Positions 23,690-29,816 of a stretch of DNA of 43,394 nt are shown one piece after another. Location: positions 1 through 43,394 of IMG/VR virus record IMGVR_UViG_3300020005_000016, one strand, 5' to 3'. A model generated the notes under the pieces. That model did no database searches. It saw only the letters and a program-made list of their open reading frames with translations, and was not told the DNA's origin. Source of the stretch: a virus. Numbering within the stretch: position 1 is the first letter of the stretch; each line of letters opens with the position of its first letter. A program made the translations under genes and the position numbers.

Positions 23690-23931
23690 TTGATTTTTTT
23701 GACCCAGTTGTTCTTTAGATAGACCAACTGATGCTCGGTGTCTCCTGTTTTCTCCATCCGCTCAATCGCTGTCATAGCATTAAACAGGGCAGAGCTAACG
23801 TCAATAATGTTAATTGGCTGGGAGCGGATAATATCTTTGTATTTGATAAATACTGCTCGGCTCAATCGGCTGGATTTCTTGCGATTCCAGCTCAATACGA
23901 ACCCGTTGGCGTCTTTGATTAGTTTTGACAT
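23686..23931 (-). CDS. 81-residue unrecognised protein
   Basis: It starts MSKLIKDANGFVLSWNRKKS and contains a helical block (SSALFNAMTAIERMEKTGD) and a basic end (NNWVKKIK). It overlaps neighbours by 1-4 bases on both sides. Function unknown. Confidence 0.6.
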   Translation of the reverse strand: MSKLIKDANGFVLSWNRKKSSRLSRAVFIKYKDIIRSQPINIIDVSSALFNAMTAIERMEKTGDTEHQLVYLKNNWVKKIK

Positions 23932-24263
23932 TAGATTTTGAACATTTCTGGCTCTTTAATAAAATTAACGTAAGCCACGTTATTGACCGTGCGGTCAGCG
24001 AGATTAACTTTGATTGTCGGAAATTCCTCATCAATCGGAAACGGTGCGATGCCGTAACCAGTTTCTTCTAAAACCTGGTCCTGAATCATACGGCTGAAAA
24101 TTATTCGAGCCAAGTATGAATGGTCATCCCAGCGACCCTTTCCAAATTCCAACGCCTCCGCTAACACTTTTTCTAACCCGTCTGCTCCCCAGTGTGTGTA
24201 AAGATAAATCTTAGTTTTCTTTTTATCATCATACTGGAGTGCGATGTTTCGTCTCATTCCCAT
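23931..24263 (-). CDS. 110-residue unrecognised protein
   Basis: The ATG at 24263 is chosen because AGGAAAGGAA lies directly upstream; the longer frame from 24317 overlaps the previous gene. The protein (MGMRRNIALQYDDKKKTKIY) has YTHWGADGLEKVL and an acidic-aromatic region typical of a phage small protein of unknown function. It adjoins genes with conserved-type sequences, so it is likely conserved in relatives. Function unknown. Confidence 0.65.
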   Translation of the reverse strand: MGMRRNIALQYDDKKKTKIYLYTHWGADGLEKVLAEALEFGKGRWDDHSYLARIIFSRMIQDQVLEETGYGIAPFPIDEEFPTIKVNLADRTVNNVAYVNFIKEPEMFKI

Positions 24264-24264
24264 A

Positions 24265-24534
24265 TTATTTCCTTTCCTGGGGATTGTTCCCCAAATAATC
24301 TTTGTGGCAGATGCCATCTTCTAATAATTGAATGGCTGCTCGACCATACCAGCCCTGGAGTTTCCAGACAGCCCCAGTATCAATGAGATACTGCCAGGCT
24401 TCAATCTGTTCCTCTTTCGTGTGTTCCTCTCCATCGAACCCCTCCACTATGCTGCAGGCCGTAAAGGTATCCATCTCTCGGCCCATTGTGTCCTCTGCTT
24501 GGTTCTGTTTATCTATTGGCATATTCGAGTTCAT
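24265..24534 (-). CDS. 89-residue acidic phage-type hypothetical protein
   Basis: It contains TFTACSIVEGFDGEEHT and IEAWQYLIDTGAVWKLQGWY, a pattern found in small phage proteins of unknown function. It overlaps the upstream gene by ATGA. Aromatic and acidic richness suggests a protein-interaction module or a nucleic-acid mimic. No function is assigned. Confidence 0.65.
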   Translation of the reverse strand: MNSNMPIDKQNQAEDTMGREMDTFTACSIVEGFDGEEHTKEEQIEAWQYLIDTGAVWKLQGWYGRAAIQLLEDGICHKDYLGNNPQERK

Positions 24535-24866
24535 ATAAAGATAACCTCCGTGTGCATATTTTCATACTGTGTGCCATAGCCATCATCAGATGAATAAGTG
24601 CCAATCCAACTACCAATTTTTTTAACTATGTCTCGTGCGATTTGTTCAATTTTATTTTCTTCTGCTCTGCTTAGGTCTCGGCAAATGCTGCATCGGTATT
24701 CCCCTGAACATTCGTGAGCTGGCTTAGGCATTGTTACTTTAATATTTATCCAGCCGTAAGCTGTGCCCCTGCTGCCGTGTAGTCCGACATTCTTACTCCC
24801 GTAAATTTCGACCAGAGCTTTTTTGATTGCTCTGTTGCGTTGAGCTACGGTTACTTGATTGTCCAT
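24531..24866 (-). CDS. First gene after a strong early promoter; conserved-type hypothetical
   Basis: The true start is the ATG at 24866 (111 residues). The promoter at 24897-24925 makes the longer frame from 24914 impossible, and AAAGGA lies six bases upstream of 24866. The protein (MDNQVTVAQRNRAIKKALVE) has a Gly-rich turn (LHGSRGTAYGWINI) and a CSGEYRCSIC metal site. I recall similar sequences as LPD29-like domains, tentatively. It leads a series of tightly overlapping genes. Function unknown. Confidence 0.7.
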   Translation of the reverse strand: MDNQVTVAQRNRAIKKALVEIYGSKNVGLHGSRGTAYGWINIKVTMPKPAHECSGEYRCSICRDLSRAEENKIEQIARDIVKKIGSWIGTYSSDDGYGTQYENMHTEVIFI

Positions 24867-24896
24867 AAAATCCTTTCGCTTAATTTCTATACTAGA

Positions 24897-24925
24897 ATTA
24901 TACACGAGGGACAAACGGTTGTCAA
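24897..24925 (-). promoter_or_regulatory. Perfect-consensus leftward promoter with overlapping operator
   Basis: Leftward: TTGACA (24925-24920), 17-base spacer, TATAAT (24902-24897). ACAACCGTTTGT (24922-24911) overlaps the -35 box. Predicted +1 is near 24890, with a Shine-Dalgarno (AAAGGA) before the ATG at 24866. This is the strongest promoter in the window. Confidence 0.92.
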
Positions 24926-24954
24926 GCGAATTAGCAAAGAAAATGAAGGGAAAT

Positions 24955-24974
24955 AATGGCTAAGATAAGCCATT
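24955..24974. terminator. Stem-loop upstream of the strong promoter, possible terminator
   Basis: AATGGCT (24955-24961) pairs with AGCCATT (24968-24974) around AAGATA. Rightward it is followed by TTT; leftward by ATTATTT. The tails are short, so it is a weak terminator at best. It may insulate the strong promoter from leftward transcription of the replication genes. Confidence 0.45.
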
Positions 24975-25002
24975 TTTAGGGTTATCCGAGTTTTCCACAG
25001 GT

Positions 25003-25233
25003 TTATAGGCTCTCAATATACCTCTTAAAGTTGGCCAGTCCAGCCTTTAATTCTTCGCTATTTTCGGGGTTCATTTTAGCTATTCGCTCTCCCATCTGGT
25101 AAAGCTGCTTGAGTGCAGCCAATCCGAACAGCCTATCGTTTGGGTCTTTGGATTCGGCCCATTCTTTTGCTTCCTTAAACAGTCGGGCCATATCTGGGCT
25201 ATTGGTTGTAGTAACTTGGGGGTGGTTCGGCAT
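25003..25233 (-). CDS. 76-residue helical protein after the DnaB-like gene
   Basis: It begins MPNHPQVTTTNSPDMARLFK and is helical and charged (KEWAESKDPNDRLFGLAALK). It overlaps the end of the DnaB-like gene by 35 bases and precedes the stem-loop at 24955-24974. A helicase-associated role is possible from position only. Confidence 0.6.
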   Translation of the reverse strand: MPNHPQVTTTNSPDMARLFKEAKEWAESKDPNDRLFGLAALKQLYQMGERIAKMNPENSEELKAGLANFKRYIESL

Positions 25234-26095
25234 AGGTTATTTTAACTTCCTGCAGCCTGCCGTCACGCAGTTCGGCTTTTATAAATTTAGTGTATCCAGT
25301 TCGGCGATTCTTTTGCAGCGAGATGCGGGAAAATGGGGTATATACGTCTCCCTCTGGCTCATCATCCTTAGTGGCCCACTTCGGTTTAGTGGATTTTACT
25401 TTGATGCGTTCGACCATAAACACGAAGTCAGATTCTTGCGGGATGCCAACCGAATGGGCGATGTCTTCAACGTCCAGGCTCTCTTTGGTCTTGCGTGTGT
25501 GTGCCAGTAGGACGATTATAATATTATGCTCCATAGCTAGGGTCTTGAGCTGGCGGGTAAGCTGCCCTAGATATGAGCTAAAGTTTTGGTCAAACTCACG
25601 GGCATTTGATTCATCCACGTCTGGGGTCAAAAAGCCCAGGTGGTCTATAAAAATTACTTGGGTCTTGTGCTTGAGTATCGTTTCTAAAATTTTCTGTTTA
25701 ATCCAAGATAGTTTACCGCCTTTGTTTGGTTTTGGAGCGTAGGCTTTGAAGTCTTCGGCCTTGATTCCCATATCTTTGAACTTGTCCCAAAGGTCTTTGA
25801 CGGTCAGCTCATAGCTGAACCAGGCTGTTGGGATTCCTATTTGACTTAAATGGTAGTTTATGGTCTGGGCAAAGGTAGTTTTACCCTGTCCAGTGCGTCC
25901 AGATATGAGCACTAAGTCACCGCCAGAAATTCCGCCTTTCATCACTGAATCGAATATCTCAAAACCAATCGGGAAATGGTCTTGCGTGCCAATTTTTGCT
26001 GCTTCTTCGGCAGCAATTTCGGGTATCAACTCCATCGTGGAGTCGGCGGTAAGTTTCTCGACTTGGTTCAGGTCTGGGATTTTATCGAAGTCCAT
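25199..26095 (-). CDS. DnaB-like replicative helicase (C-terminal ATPase type)
   Basis: This is a 298-residue RecA-fold ATPase. Walker A is SGRTGQGKTT (65-74), Walker B is VIFIDHL (147-153), a sensor-like LLAHTRK follows near 196, and a C-terminal basic loop reads LQKNRRTGY. The family signature of DnaB C-terminal helicases is visible, but the usual N-terminal domain is missing. This suggests a small phage helicase that is loaded by, or cooperates with, the host machinery. It follows the replisome-organiser-like gene, which fits an initiator-helicase pair. Confidence 0.85.
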   Translation of the reverse strand: MDFDKIPDLNQVEKLTADSTMELIPEIAAEEAAKIGTQDHFPIGFEIFDSVMKGGISGGDLVLISGRTGQGKTTFAQTINYHLSQIGIPTAWFSYELTVKDLWDKFKDMGIKAEDFKAYAPKPNKGGKLSWIKQKILETILKHKTQVIFIDHLGFLTPDVDESNAREFDQNFSSYLGQLTRQLKTLAMEHNIIIVLLAHTRKTKESLDVEDIAHSVGIPQESDFVFMVERIKVKSTKPKWATKDDEPEGDVYTPFSRISLQKNRRTGYTKFIKAELRDGRLQEVKITYAEPPPSYYNQ

Positions 26096-26099
26096 AGTT

Positions 26100-26522
26100 T
26101 TAATTTAATAATATTTGCGGGTTTTCTAAGATGTTTTCATACAGGGTTTTTCCACCACGCTGTATAGCATAAGGCAAAAATATCTGTTGCATCTGGGCCA
26201 TCTCAATTTCAACTAAAGCCATTTGCACGTCCACCCAGTCTCGCAGGATTCTCCAGGCCACTCGATAGGAATAATCATCATCACTGGCTCTTGGGTTGCC
26301 TTCTTTGGCCATAACCTTTTGAGCAGCACGCCAATTAAGGGGTAGCTTGAAGGCAATCTTTTGTTCACCGATTACCATTTGAAAAGCTAAACCAGAAATT
26401 CTGCCAGTGCCTTGTTCAAATTCAGTTAAAATCCCTGAAGCTCCGTGTTTTTGAAGCATATCCTGTATTTCTTGCACGGACCTGGCTGCTGGAACTTTGG
26501 TTGTATAATTTTTTAGGGCCAT
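26100..26522 (-). CDS. Conserved-type phage replication-region protein
   Basis: This 140-residue protein has the pattern YSYRVAWRILRDWVDVQMAL, then VEIEMAQMQQIFLPY and GGKTLYE. I know this as a recurring hypothetical near phage replication genes. It lies between the initiator-like and DnaB-like genes with abutting ends, so a role in replication is likely. Its biochemical function is not known. Confidence 0.7.
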   Translation of the reverse strand: MALKNYTTKVPAARSVQEIQDMLQKHGASGILTEFEQGTGRISGLAFQMVIGEQKIAFKLPLNWRAAQKVMAKEGNPRASDDDYSYRVAWRILRDWVDVQMALVEIEMAQMQQIFLPYAIQRGGKTLYENILENPQILLN

Positions 26523-27244
26523 TAAACTTCGTTAATAAATTTTGCCACAGTTTCGAGCGTCCACTTGTATTCAGCTTTGGCTTGGAGATAATCCATAGTT
26601 TTCATTATTTGCGTAGCTGGGTAGCCTTCCAACGCTTTAGCTGCCCGTAGTTCACGCTTCAAAGTTGCGGACATTGCGGATTTTGTGGGGAAGTTTATGC
26701 CTTTAACTCGCCAGTAAACGGAAATAATCTGAATGAAGGGTCTTGAATCACCTTGCATATAGGCAATGTATTTTTCTGAATCCCAATCTTCCGCAGCCAC
26801 AGGCTGCAATGTATTCTTATCTTCTCTTATCTTATCTATTCTATTGGGGGTGGACACTGTCCCTTCATCTGGGGTGGACAATGTCCTCTCTTGGTTATAT
26901 TTGGCTCTATATTTGGCTTTTTTCTCGGCTTCGGTGAGATAACCAGCCTGTCTTTTTTGAAAATGTGAGATTATAACCTCATCATCGTTCAGTTCAATCA
27001 TTTCCAGAGCCTCAAACTTTGTGAGCACTCCGACAACCACGTCCCATTCCTCGGATTGAAAGTCTAATCCCGATGCCAGCATTAGCTGTTGTTCTGTTAA
27101 ATGCGGAATTATTCCTGGTGTTGTGGACTGGCTTGCCAGACAAAGCAAAGTTATCCAACAACTCCGTTGACCAGAGTTCAGCCCAAATATCTTTGGGTCA
27201 GATAGATACTCACCGCCATAAAATTTGAACCAGGGTAAGGCCAT
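26522..27244 (-). CDS. Phage replisome organiser/DnaD-like replication initiator
   Basis: This 240-residue protein is the first gene of the leftward operon. The N-terminus (MALPWFKFYGGEYLSDPKIF) is the typical start of phage replisome-organiser winged-helix domains; a LNSGQRSCWITLLCLAS helix follows. A charged linker with KRIDKIREDK-like basic residues leads to a DnaD-like helical end (QIMKTMDYLQAKAEYKWTLE). Such proteins bind the origin and load DnaB. The divergent region at 27245-27734 is the natural candidate for its binding site. Confidence 0.8.
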   Translation of the reverse strand: MALPWFKFYGGEYLSDPKIFGLNSGQRSCWITLLCLASQSTTPGIIPHLTEQQLMLASGLDFQSEEWDVVVGVLTKFEALEMIELNDDEVIISHFQKRQAGYLTEAEKKAKYRAKYNQERTLSTPDEGTVSTPNRIDKIREDKNTLQPVAAEDWDSEKYIAYMQGDSRPFIQIISVYWRVKGINFPTKSAMSATLKRELRAAKALEGYPATQIMKTMDYLQAKAEYKWTLETVAKFINEV

Positions 27245-27271
27245 ACTACACCATAAATGTTAATTTTTTCC

Positions 27272-27404
27272 AAACAAAAGCCCTACTATCAACGGCTTTG
27301 GAAAGTCGTTTGCCATCAGTATTTGAATACTTATTGGCTGACAGTAGGGCTACTGGTCAGAAATTTCTGTATAAAAAAATACTGATTTTCGGACCTTCCA
27401 AAGC
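27272..27404 (-). promoter_or_regulatory. Structured leader RNA of the leftward operon, candidate attenuator
   Basis: Read leftward, three pairs interlock. Pair A is 27404-27392 with 27307-27295 (13 bp). Pair B is 27386-27377 with 27324-27315 (10 bp, perfect). Pair C is 27350-27339 with 27291-27280 (12 bp), then TTTTGTTT (27279-27272). Pair C crosses A/B, so the terminator-like C stem and the A/B stem are alternatives, or form a pseudoknot. The single imperfect position in A and in C is G-U in the leftward RNA but A-C in the rightward RNA, favouring the leftward transcript. The predicted +1 (27405) is the base before arm A. An origin-associated repeat is the other reading. Confidence 0.6.
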
Positions 27405-27411
27405 TGCAATT

Positions 27412-27440
27412 ATTATGGCCCTAGATAAACCAGTCGTCAA
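27412..27440 (-). promoter_or_regulatory. Main leftward promoter of the replication operon
   Basis: Leftward: TTGACG (27440-27435), 17-base spacer, CATAAT (27417-27412), five of six matches in each box. Predicted +1 is an A at 27405. It drives the leader RNA and then the initiator-like gene at 27244. Only a degenerate version of the 12-bp operator overlaps its -35 box. Confidence 0.75.
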
Positions 27441-27487
27441 CCCCGTATTTATACACATATCCCCAGGTTTATCCCCATTGTTTGCGT

Positions 27488-27516
27488 TTGACAACCAGAT
27501 TAAAAACCATCAGAAT
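27488..27516 (+). promoter_or_regulatory. Rightward promoter of the divergent region
   Basis: TTGACA (27488-27493), 17-base spacer, CAGAAT (27511-27516; four of six). The -35 runs into ACAACC, one half of the operator seen elsewhere. Predicted +1 falls on the A of the ATG at 27523. It would feed the leader peptide, the terminator at 27561-27600 and then the rightward arm. Confidence 0.6.
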
Positions 27517-27522
27517 ACCCGT

Positions 27523-27567
27523 ATGAACAGCTTTGGCCAAAAAGTTAAAGTTCAAGTTACCCCGTAA
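27523..27567 (+). CDS. Candidate 14-codon leader peptide
   Basis: It reads MNSFGQKVKVQVTP then TAA. Its ATG coincides with the predicted transcription start, so it would be leaderless. Its stop codon (27565-27567) lies in the 5' arm of the terminator stem (27561-27571). A ribosome at the stop would cover that arm. The arrangement resembles translation-coupled attenuation; the evidence is positional only. Confidence 0.4.
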   Translation: MNSFGQKVKVQVTP

Positions 27568-27600
27568 ACTCGGCTTTTGAGTTTCGGGCTTTTATTTTTT
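27561..27600 (+). terminator. Terminator hairpin in the rightward leader
   Basis: CCCGTAAACTC (27561-27571) pairs with GAGTTTCGGG (27579-27588) with one bulged T around a seven-base loop, followed by CTTTTATTTTTT (27589-27600). It lies between the rightward promoter and the first rightward genes, so it must be bypassed for their expression from that promoter. Confidence 0.7.
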
Positions 27601-27605
27601 GGGCA

Positions 27606-27719
27606 GCAGTATAACGATTATTCGTTCTGCAAGGGGCAGACAAATTAAAACAGGGCTATTGCGAGTTTTGGCTTGAATCGGCCTTTTATACCGATAGCAA
27701 ATCGTCAACTTTATACTGC
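27606..27719. ncRNA. Nested inverted-repeat element before the first rightward gene
   Basis: GCAGTATAA (27606-27614) pairs perfectly with TTATACTGC (27711-27719). Inside are GCTAT (27655-27659) with ATAGC (27694-27698), and ATCGG (27677-27681) with CCGAT (27691-27695), the last two sharing two bases. There is no open frame of note. It may be a structured 5' leader, a small RNA or an origin cruciform. Confidence 0.4.
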
Positions 27720-27734
27720 CCCTCAAGAACTAAA

Positions 27735-28079
27735 ATGCTAAACGACAAACAGCTCGTCAAACTCAACGATGCAGCAGCAAACGAGGCTGTGATACAGGTC
27801 CTAATTTACAACTTCAGGAAGCGGGAAGGCATCGTGTTCAACAAAAAAGCGAATACGCTGGAATGTATCTGCCCGTTTTGCAAAGACAACGCATTAGTCA
27901 AGACTAAAAGCCATATTAACGTCCAACCATTCTATGCCCAATTCCCCCAAGAAATTAAATACCCAGGAGCAGCTCCGCAAAGATTTAACCGAGATGGTCG
28001 AGGGGATAATGCTCAACTTGGTCCAGCAAATTCGAGCAACTCTACTGGCAGCCAAGATTACCCCCCAAGAATTTTATGA
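27735..28079 (+). CDS. Small protein with a zinc pair; C-terminal part overlaps the next gene
   Basis: The first ~60 residues look genuine (MLNDKQLVKLNDAAANEAVI, then NTLECICPFCKDN with CxCxxC). The rest (about 67-114) is of low complexity and runs 146 bases into the 27934 frame, so it may be a coding shadow. The protein may act as a small zinc-binding factor. The start has no Shine-Dalgarno. Start and C-terminus both need support. Confidence 0.55.
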   Translation: MLNDKQLVKLNDAAANEAVIQVLIYNFRKREGIVFNKKANTLECICPFCKDNALVKTKSHINVQPFYAQFPQEIKYPGAAPQRFNRDGRGDNAQLGPANSSNSTGSQDYPPRIL

Positions 28080-28224
28080 CGCTTTCAAGAACACGAAGGC
28101 ACAGGACCAGTTTTTTATAGACCTTCACGTCATACAAGACACCGAGAAAATGAAGGAAATGGCTGCGGGTGCTCAAGACTCCCCAGTGGGAGGGGACTCA
28201 ACATTGCCGAAAGGAATTACTTGA
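27934..28224 (+). CDS. Paralogue of the early 20739-20945 protein
   Basis: The protein (MPNSPKKLNTQEQLRKDLTE) contains IRATLLAAKITPQEFYDAFK, resembling MKAGITPEEFYEMLQD in the 20739-20945 product. The helical context before the motif also matches. A start at residue 21 (MVEGIMLNLVQQIRA) is a shorter alternative that would reduce overlap with the previous gene. Two copies on opposite strands and in opposite arms suggest duplication followed by divergence. Function unknown. Confidence 0.65.
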   Translation: MPNSPKKLNTQEQLRKDLTEMVEGIMLNLVQQIRATLLAAKITPQEFYDAFKNTKAQDQFFIDLHVIQDTEKMKEMAAGAQDSPVGGDSTLPKGIT

Positions 28225-28225
28225 A

Positions 28226-28495
28226 ATGAAGCGACTCATTTCGTGGGGTAGTCCGAAAGAGCTTCAAACTAACCACGTTCCGAGACGGATACACAAATTG
28301 AAGCCCAAGAGATACTGCAAAAAGCTCAAAGGCAAGCACGAGATGGTTGAATTTAGCAGGCGTGAAAGCTCAATTTGGCCAAAATTATTTATCGAACTTA
28401 GATGCTCGGCTTGCGGTCATAAAGATTATAAATTTGAAGATGAGAAAACGATTCAAAATCAAGAAGCGAGCGTGCGGTCTGTGCAAACCGTTTAA
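28226..28495 (+). CDS. Basic 89-residue protein with a zinc pair
   Basis: The ATG at 28226 lies one base after the previous stop (TGAAATG). The protein is basic (KLKPKRYCKKLKGKHEMVEF) and has C-x-many-CSACGH (CxxC). A zinc-binding role in nucleic-acid contact is likely. It overlaps the next gene by 56 bases. Function unknown. Confidence 0.55.
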   Translation: MKRLISWGSPKELQTNHVPRRIHKLKPKRYCKKLKGKHEMVEFSRRESSIWPKLFIELRCSACGHKDYKFEDEKTIQNQEASVRSVQTV

Positions 28496-28583
28496 GCAAG
28501 GCTGGCAGAATCGTTGGAAAGCTAAAGATTTAGCATTATTAAAGACTTATGAATTTGAAAGAAGCCAAGCGTGTAAGGCGTAA
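28440..28583 (+). CDS. 47-residue basic Cys-containing protein
   Basis: It starts MRKRFKIKKRACGLCKPFKQ (CxxC) and has a Trp-rich middle (GWQNRWKAKD). The ATG at 28440 lies inside the previous gene. The frame is open further upstream, but the strongly basic start and CxxC favour this ATG. Function unknown. Confidence 0.5.
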   Translation: MRKRFKIKKRACGLCKPFKQGWQNRWKAKDLALLKTYEFERSQACKA

Positions 28584-28797
28584 AAACCGAGTGATGGCCC
28601 AGATGCAGCGATACAGGCAGAGACACGAACCGCAAGCAGCCCCACAGCCCACGACAGCCAACCCGTTTGAGCATTCAATGTTCGAGATTAAATCGACTCC
28701 ATTCAACACCACAACGCCAACGATGAGCGTGCCAAGTGTCTGGATTAAAGAACCTACAACATTATGGGAAAGATTAAAAAGTTTCTTTGGTTTCTAG
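28549..28797 (+). CDS. 82-residue basic protein
   Basis: It begins MNLKEAKRVRRKNRVMAQMQ, highly basic and Gln-rich, then Pro/Thr-rich (PQAAPQPTTANPF), ending in an amphipathic tip (TLWERLKSFFGF). The pattern could suit a nucleic-acid-binding tail with a membrane- or partner-binding tip. It overlaps neighbours on both sides. Function unknown. Confidence 0.55.
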   Translation: MNLKEAKRVRRKNRVMAQMQRYRQRHEPQAAPQPTTANPFEHSMFEIKSTPFNTTTPTMSVPSVWIKEPTTLWERLKSFFGF

Positions 28798-28886
28798 CAG
28801 GCAACTGCACGAATTGCGGAAGCTCGGACATAAATGTCTGGAGTGCCAAGAAAGCCTGGTGCAATAGTTGCGGAGCGAAAAACTAA
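28764..28886 (+). CDS. 40-residue zinc-ribbon peptide
   Basis: The protein MGKIKKFLWFLAGNCTNCGS continues to WCNSCGAKN, giving two CxxC pairs about 19 residues apart, the classic ribbon layout. Its stop overlaps the next ATG (TAATG). Likely a small metal-binding protein with a nucleic-acid role. Confidence 0.65.
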   Translation: MGKIKKFLWFLAGNCTNCGSSDINVWSAKKAWCNSCGAKN

Positions 28887-29032
28887 TGCCCACGAAACAG
28901 GAATTCAAAAACCCCGTGAATCTAGTTGAGGAATATATTAAAGTCCACAGCATCACAGACGCAGAGACTATAAAGCATTTCAGGAATCTGGCAGAGATAT
29001 TAAACCAGAATTACACGATGCTCCCTAAATGA
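28886..29032 (+). CDS. 48-residue helical peptide
   Basis: It reads MPTKQEFKNPVNLVEEYIKV and continues as a helical acidic peptide ending LNQNYTMLPK. The start is coupled by TAATG to the zinc-ribbon gene. Function unknown. Confidence 0.5.
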   Translation: MPTKQEFKNPVNLVEEYIKVHSITDAETIKHFRNLAEILNQNYTMLPK

Positions 29033-29033
29033 T

Positions 29034-29204
29034 ATGAAAAAGGTCATAAGACACGAAAGCCCAAAGCTCACCAAGATTGAACGGGAAGCAGACAGGCAGC
29101 GTGAACTCAAACAACTTTTGATAAATGTAAGAAACGGTGCGATGATAACGCCAGTGATTTATAAAATTGAACAAATGTATGGCGAGAAAATCAGGACTGA
29201 CTGA
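29034..29204 (+). CDS. 56-residue charged helical peptide
   Basis: The protein MKKVIRHESPKLTKIEREAD is strongly charged and helical through RQRELKQLLINVRN. It starts one base after the previous stop and overlaps the YopX-like gene by 26 bases. Function unknown. Confidence 0.5.
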   Translation: MKKVIRHESPKLTKIEREADRQRELKQLLINVRNGAMITPVIYKIEQMYGEKIRTD

Positions 29205-29370
29205 CAAAAACGGGAAAGGAATACAGGAGGGCCAAGAAGTTTTGGTAAATGGTTTCAAATATAGAATTGTGTGGAATGAGTTATCTTGTGGATTCAAACT
29301 GGAAGACTCTCGGAATGGTATACAAATCTCAATGAGGCAGTTAAAAGGAAAAATAGTAGAAGTTTTATAA
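29179..29370 (+). CDS. YopX-like small protein
   Basis: The ATG at 29179 gives 63 residues starting MARKSGLTDKNGKGIQEGQE. The pattern GLTDKNGKxIxEGQEV, then YRIVWNELSCGFKL, resembles phage YopX-family proteins, whose role is unknown. It is the last small gene before packaging begins. The similarity is judged by eye. Confidence 0.55.
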   Translation: MARKSGLTDKNGKGIQEGQEVLVNGFKYRIVWNELSCGFKLEDSRNGIQISMRQLKGKIVEVL

Positions 29371-29375
29371 TATAT

Positions 29376-29816
29376 ATGGCAACTCTCAAGCAAAAGAAAG
29401 CGATTAAGAATATCGTGGAAAATCGGGGAAACGTGTATAAAGGGATGATTGAAGCAGGCTATCCGCATTCCACAGCAAAGAACCCTAGTAACCTAACGGA
29501 ATCTAAGGCTTGGCTTGAGTTGATGGATGATAATATCACTGACGAAGATTTAATAAAAGTTCACAAGCAAGGACTGAAAGCATACAGGAAATATCCGCAG
29601 ATTACTGACCGTGATGACAAGGGCAGGCCGATTTATGAATACGTGCAGCAGCCAGACTTTGACGCAAGACATAAATATCTTGAGACTGCCTACAAGCTCA
29701 AGGCCAGATATTCTGAAACTCCTGAATCTGCTCGTCCGCTTACGTTAAATATCCTAAACTTCTATGGCAAAGACGCAACCGCTAGAGATAACGATTCCAT
29801 ACCAATTCACACCTAG
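29376..29816 (+). CDS. terS: Terminase small subunit
   Basis: From the ATG at 29376 the protein has 146 residues (MATLKQKKAIKNIVENRGNV). The N-terminal helix-turn-helix block KGMIEAGYPHSTAKNPSNL is typical of small terminases, which bind the packaging site and present DNA to the large subunit. It immediately precedes and overlaps the large subunit gene by 53 bases. Earlier in-frame Met codons were rejected because the TATATATGGCA start context is shared by virion genes. Confidence 0.8.
   Translation: MATLKQKKAIKNIVENRGNVYKGMIEAGYPHSTAKNPSNLTESKAWLELMDDNITDEDLIKVHKQGLKAYRKYPQITDRDDKGRPIYEYVQQPDFDARHKYLETAYKLKARYSETPESARPLTLNILNFYGKDATARDNDSIPIHT

Noticed and set aside
13876-27244. Integrase/attachment site or lysogeny cassette
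   Set aside because: No integrase or excisionase frame and no duplicated attachment core were found; one HTH protein is not enough to claim lysogeny.
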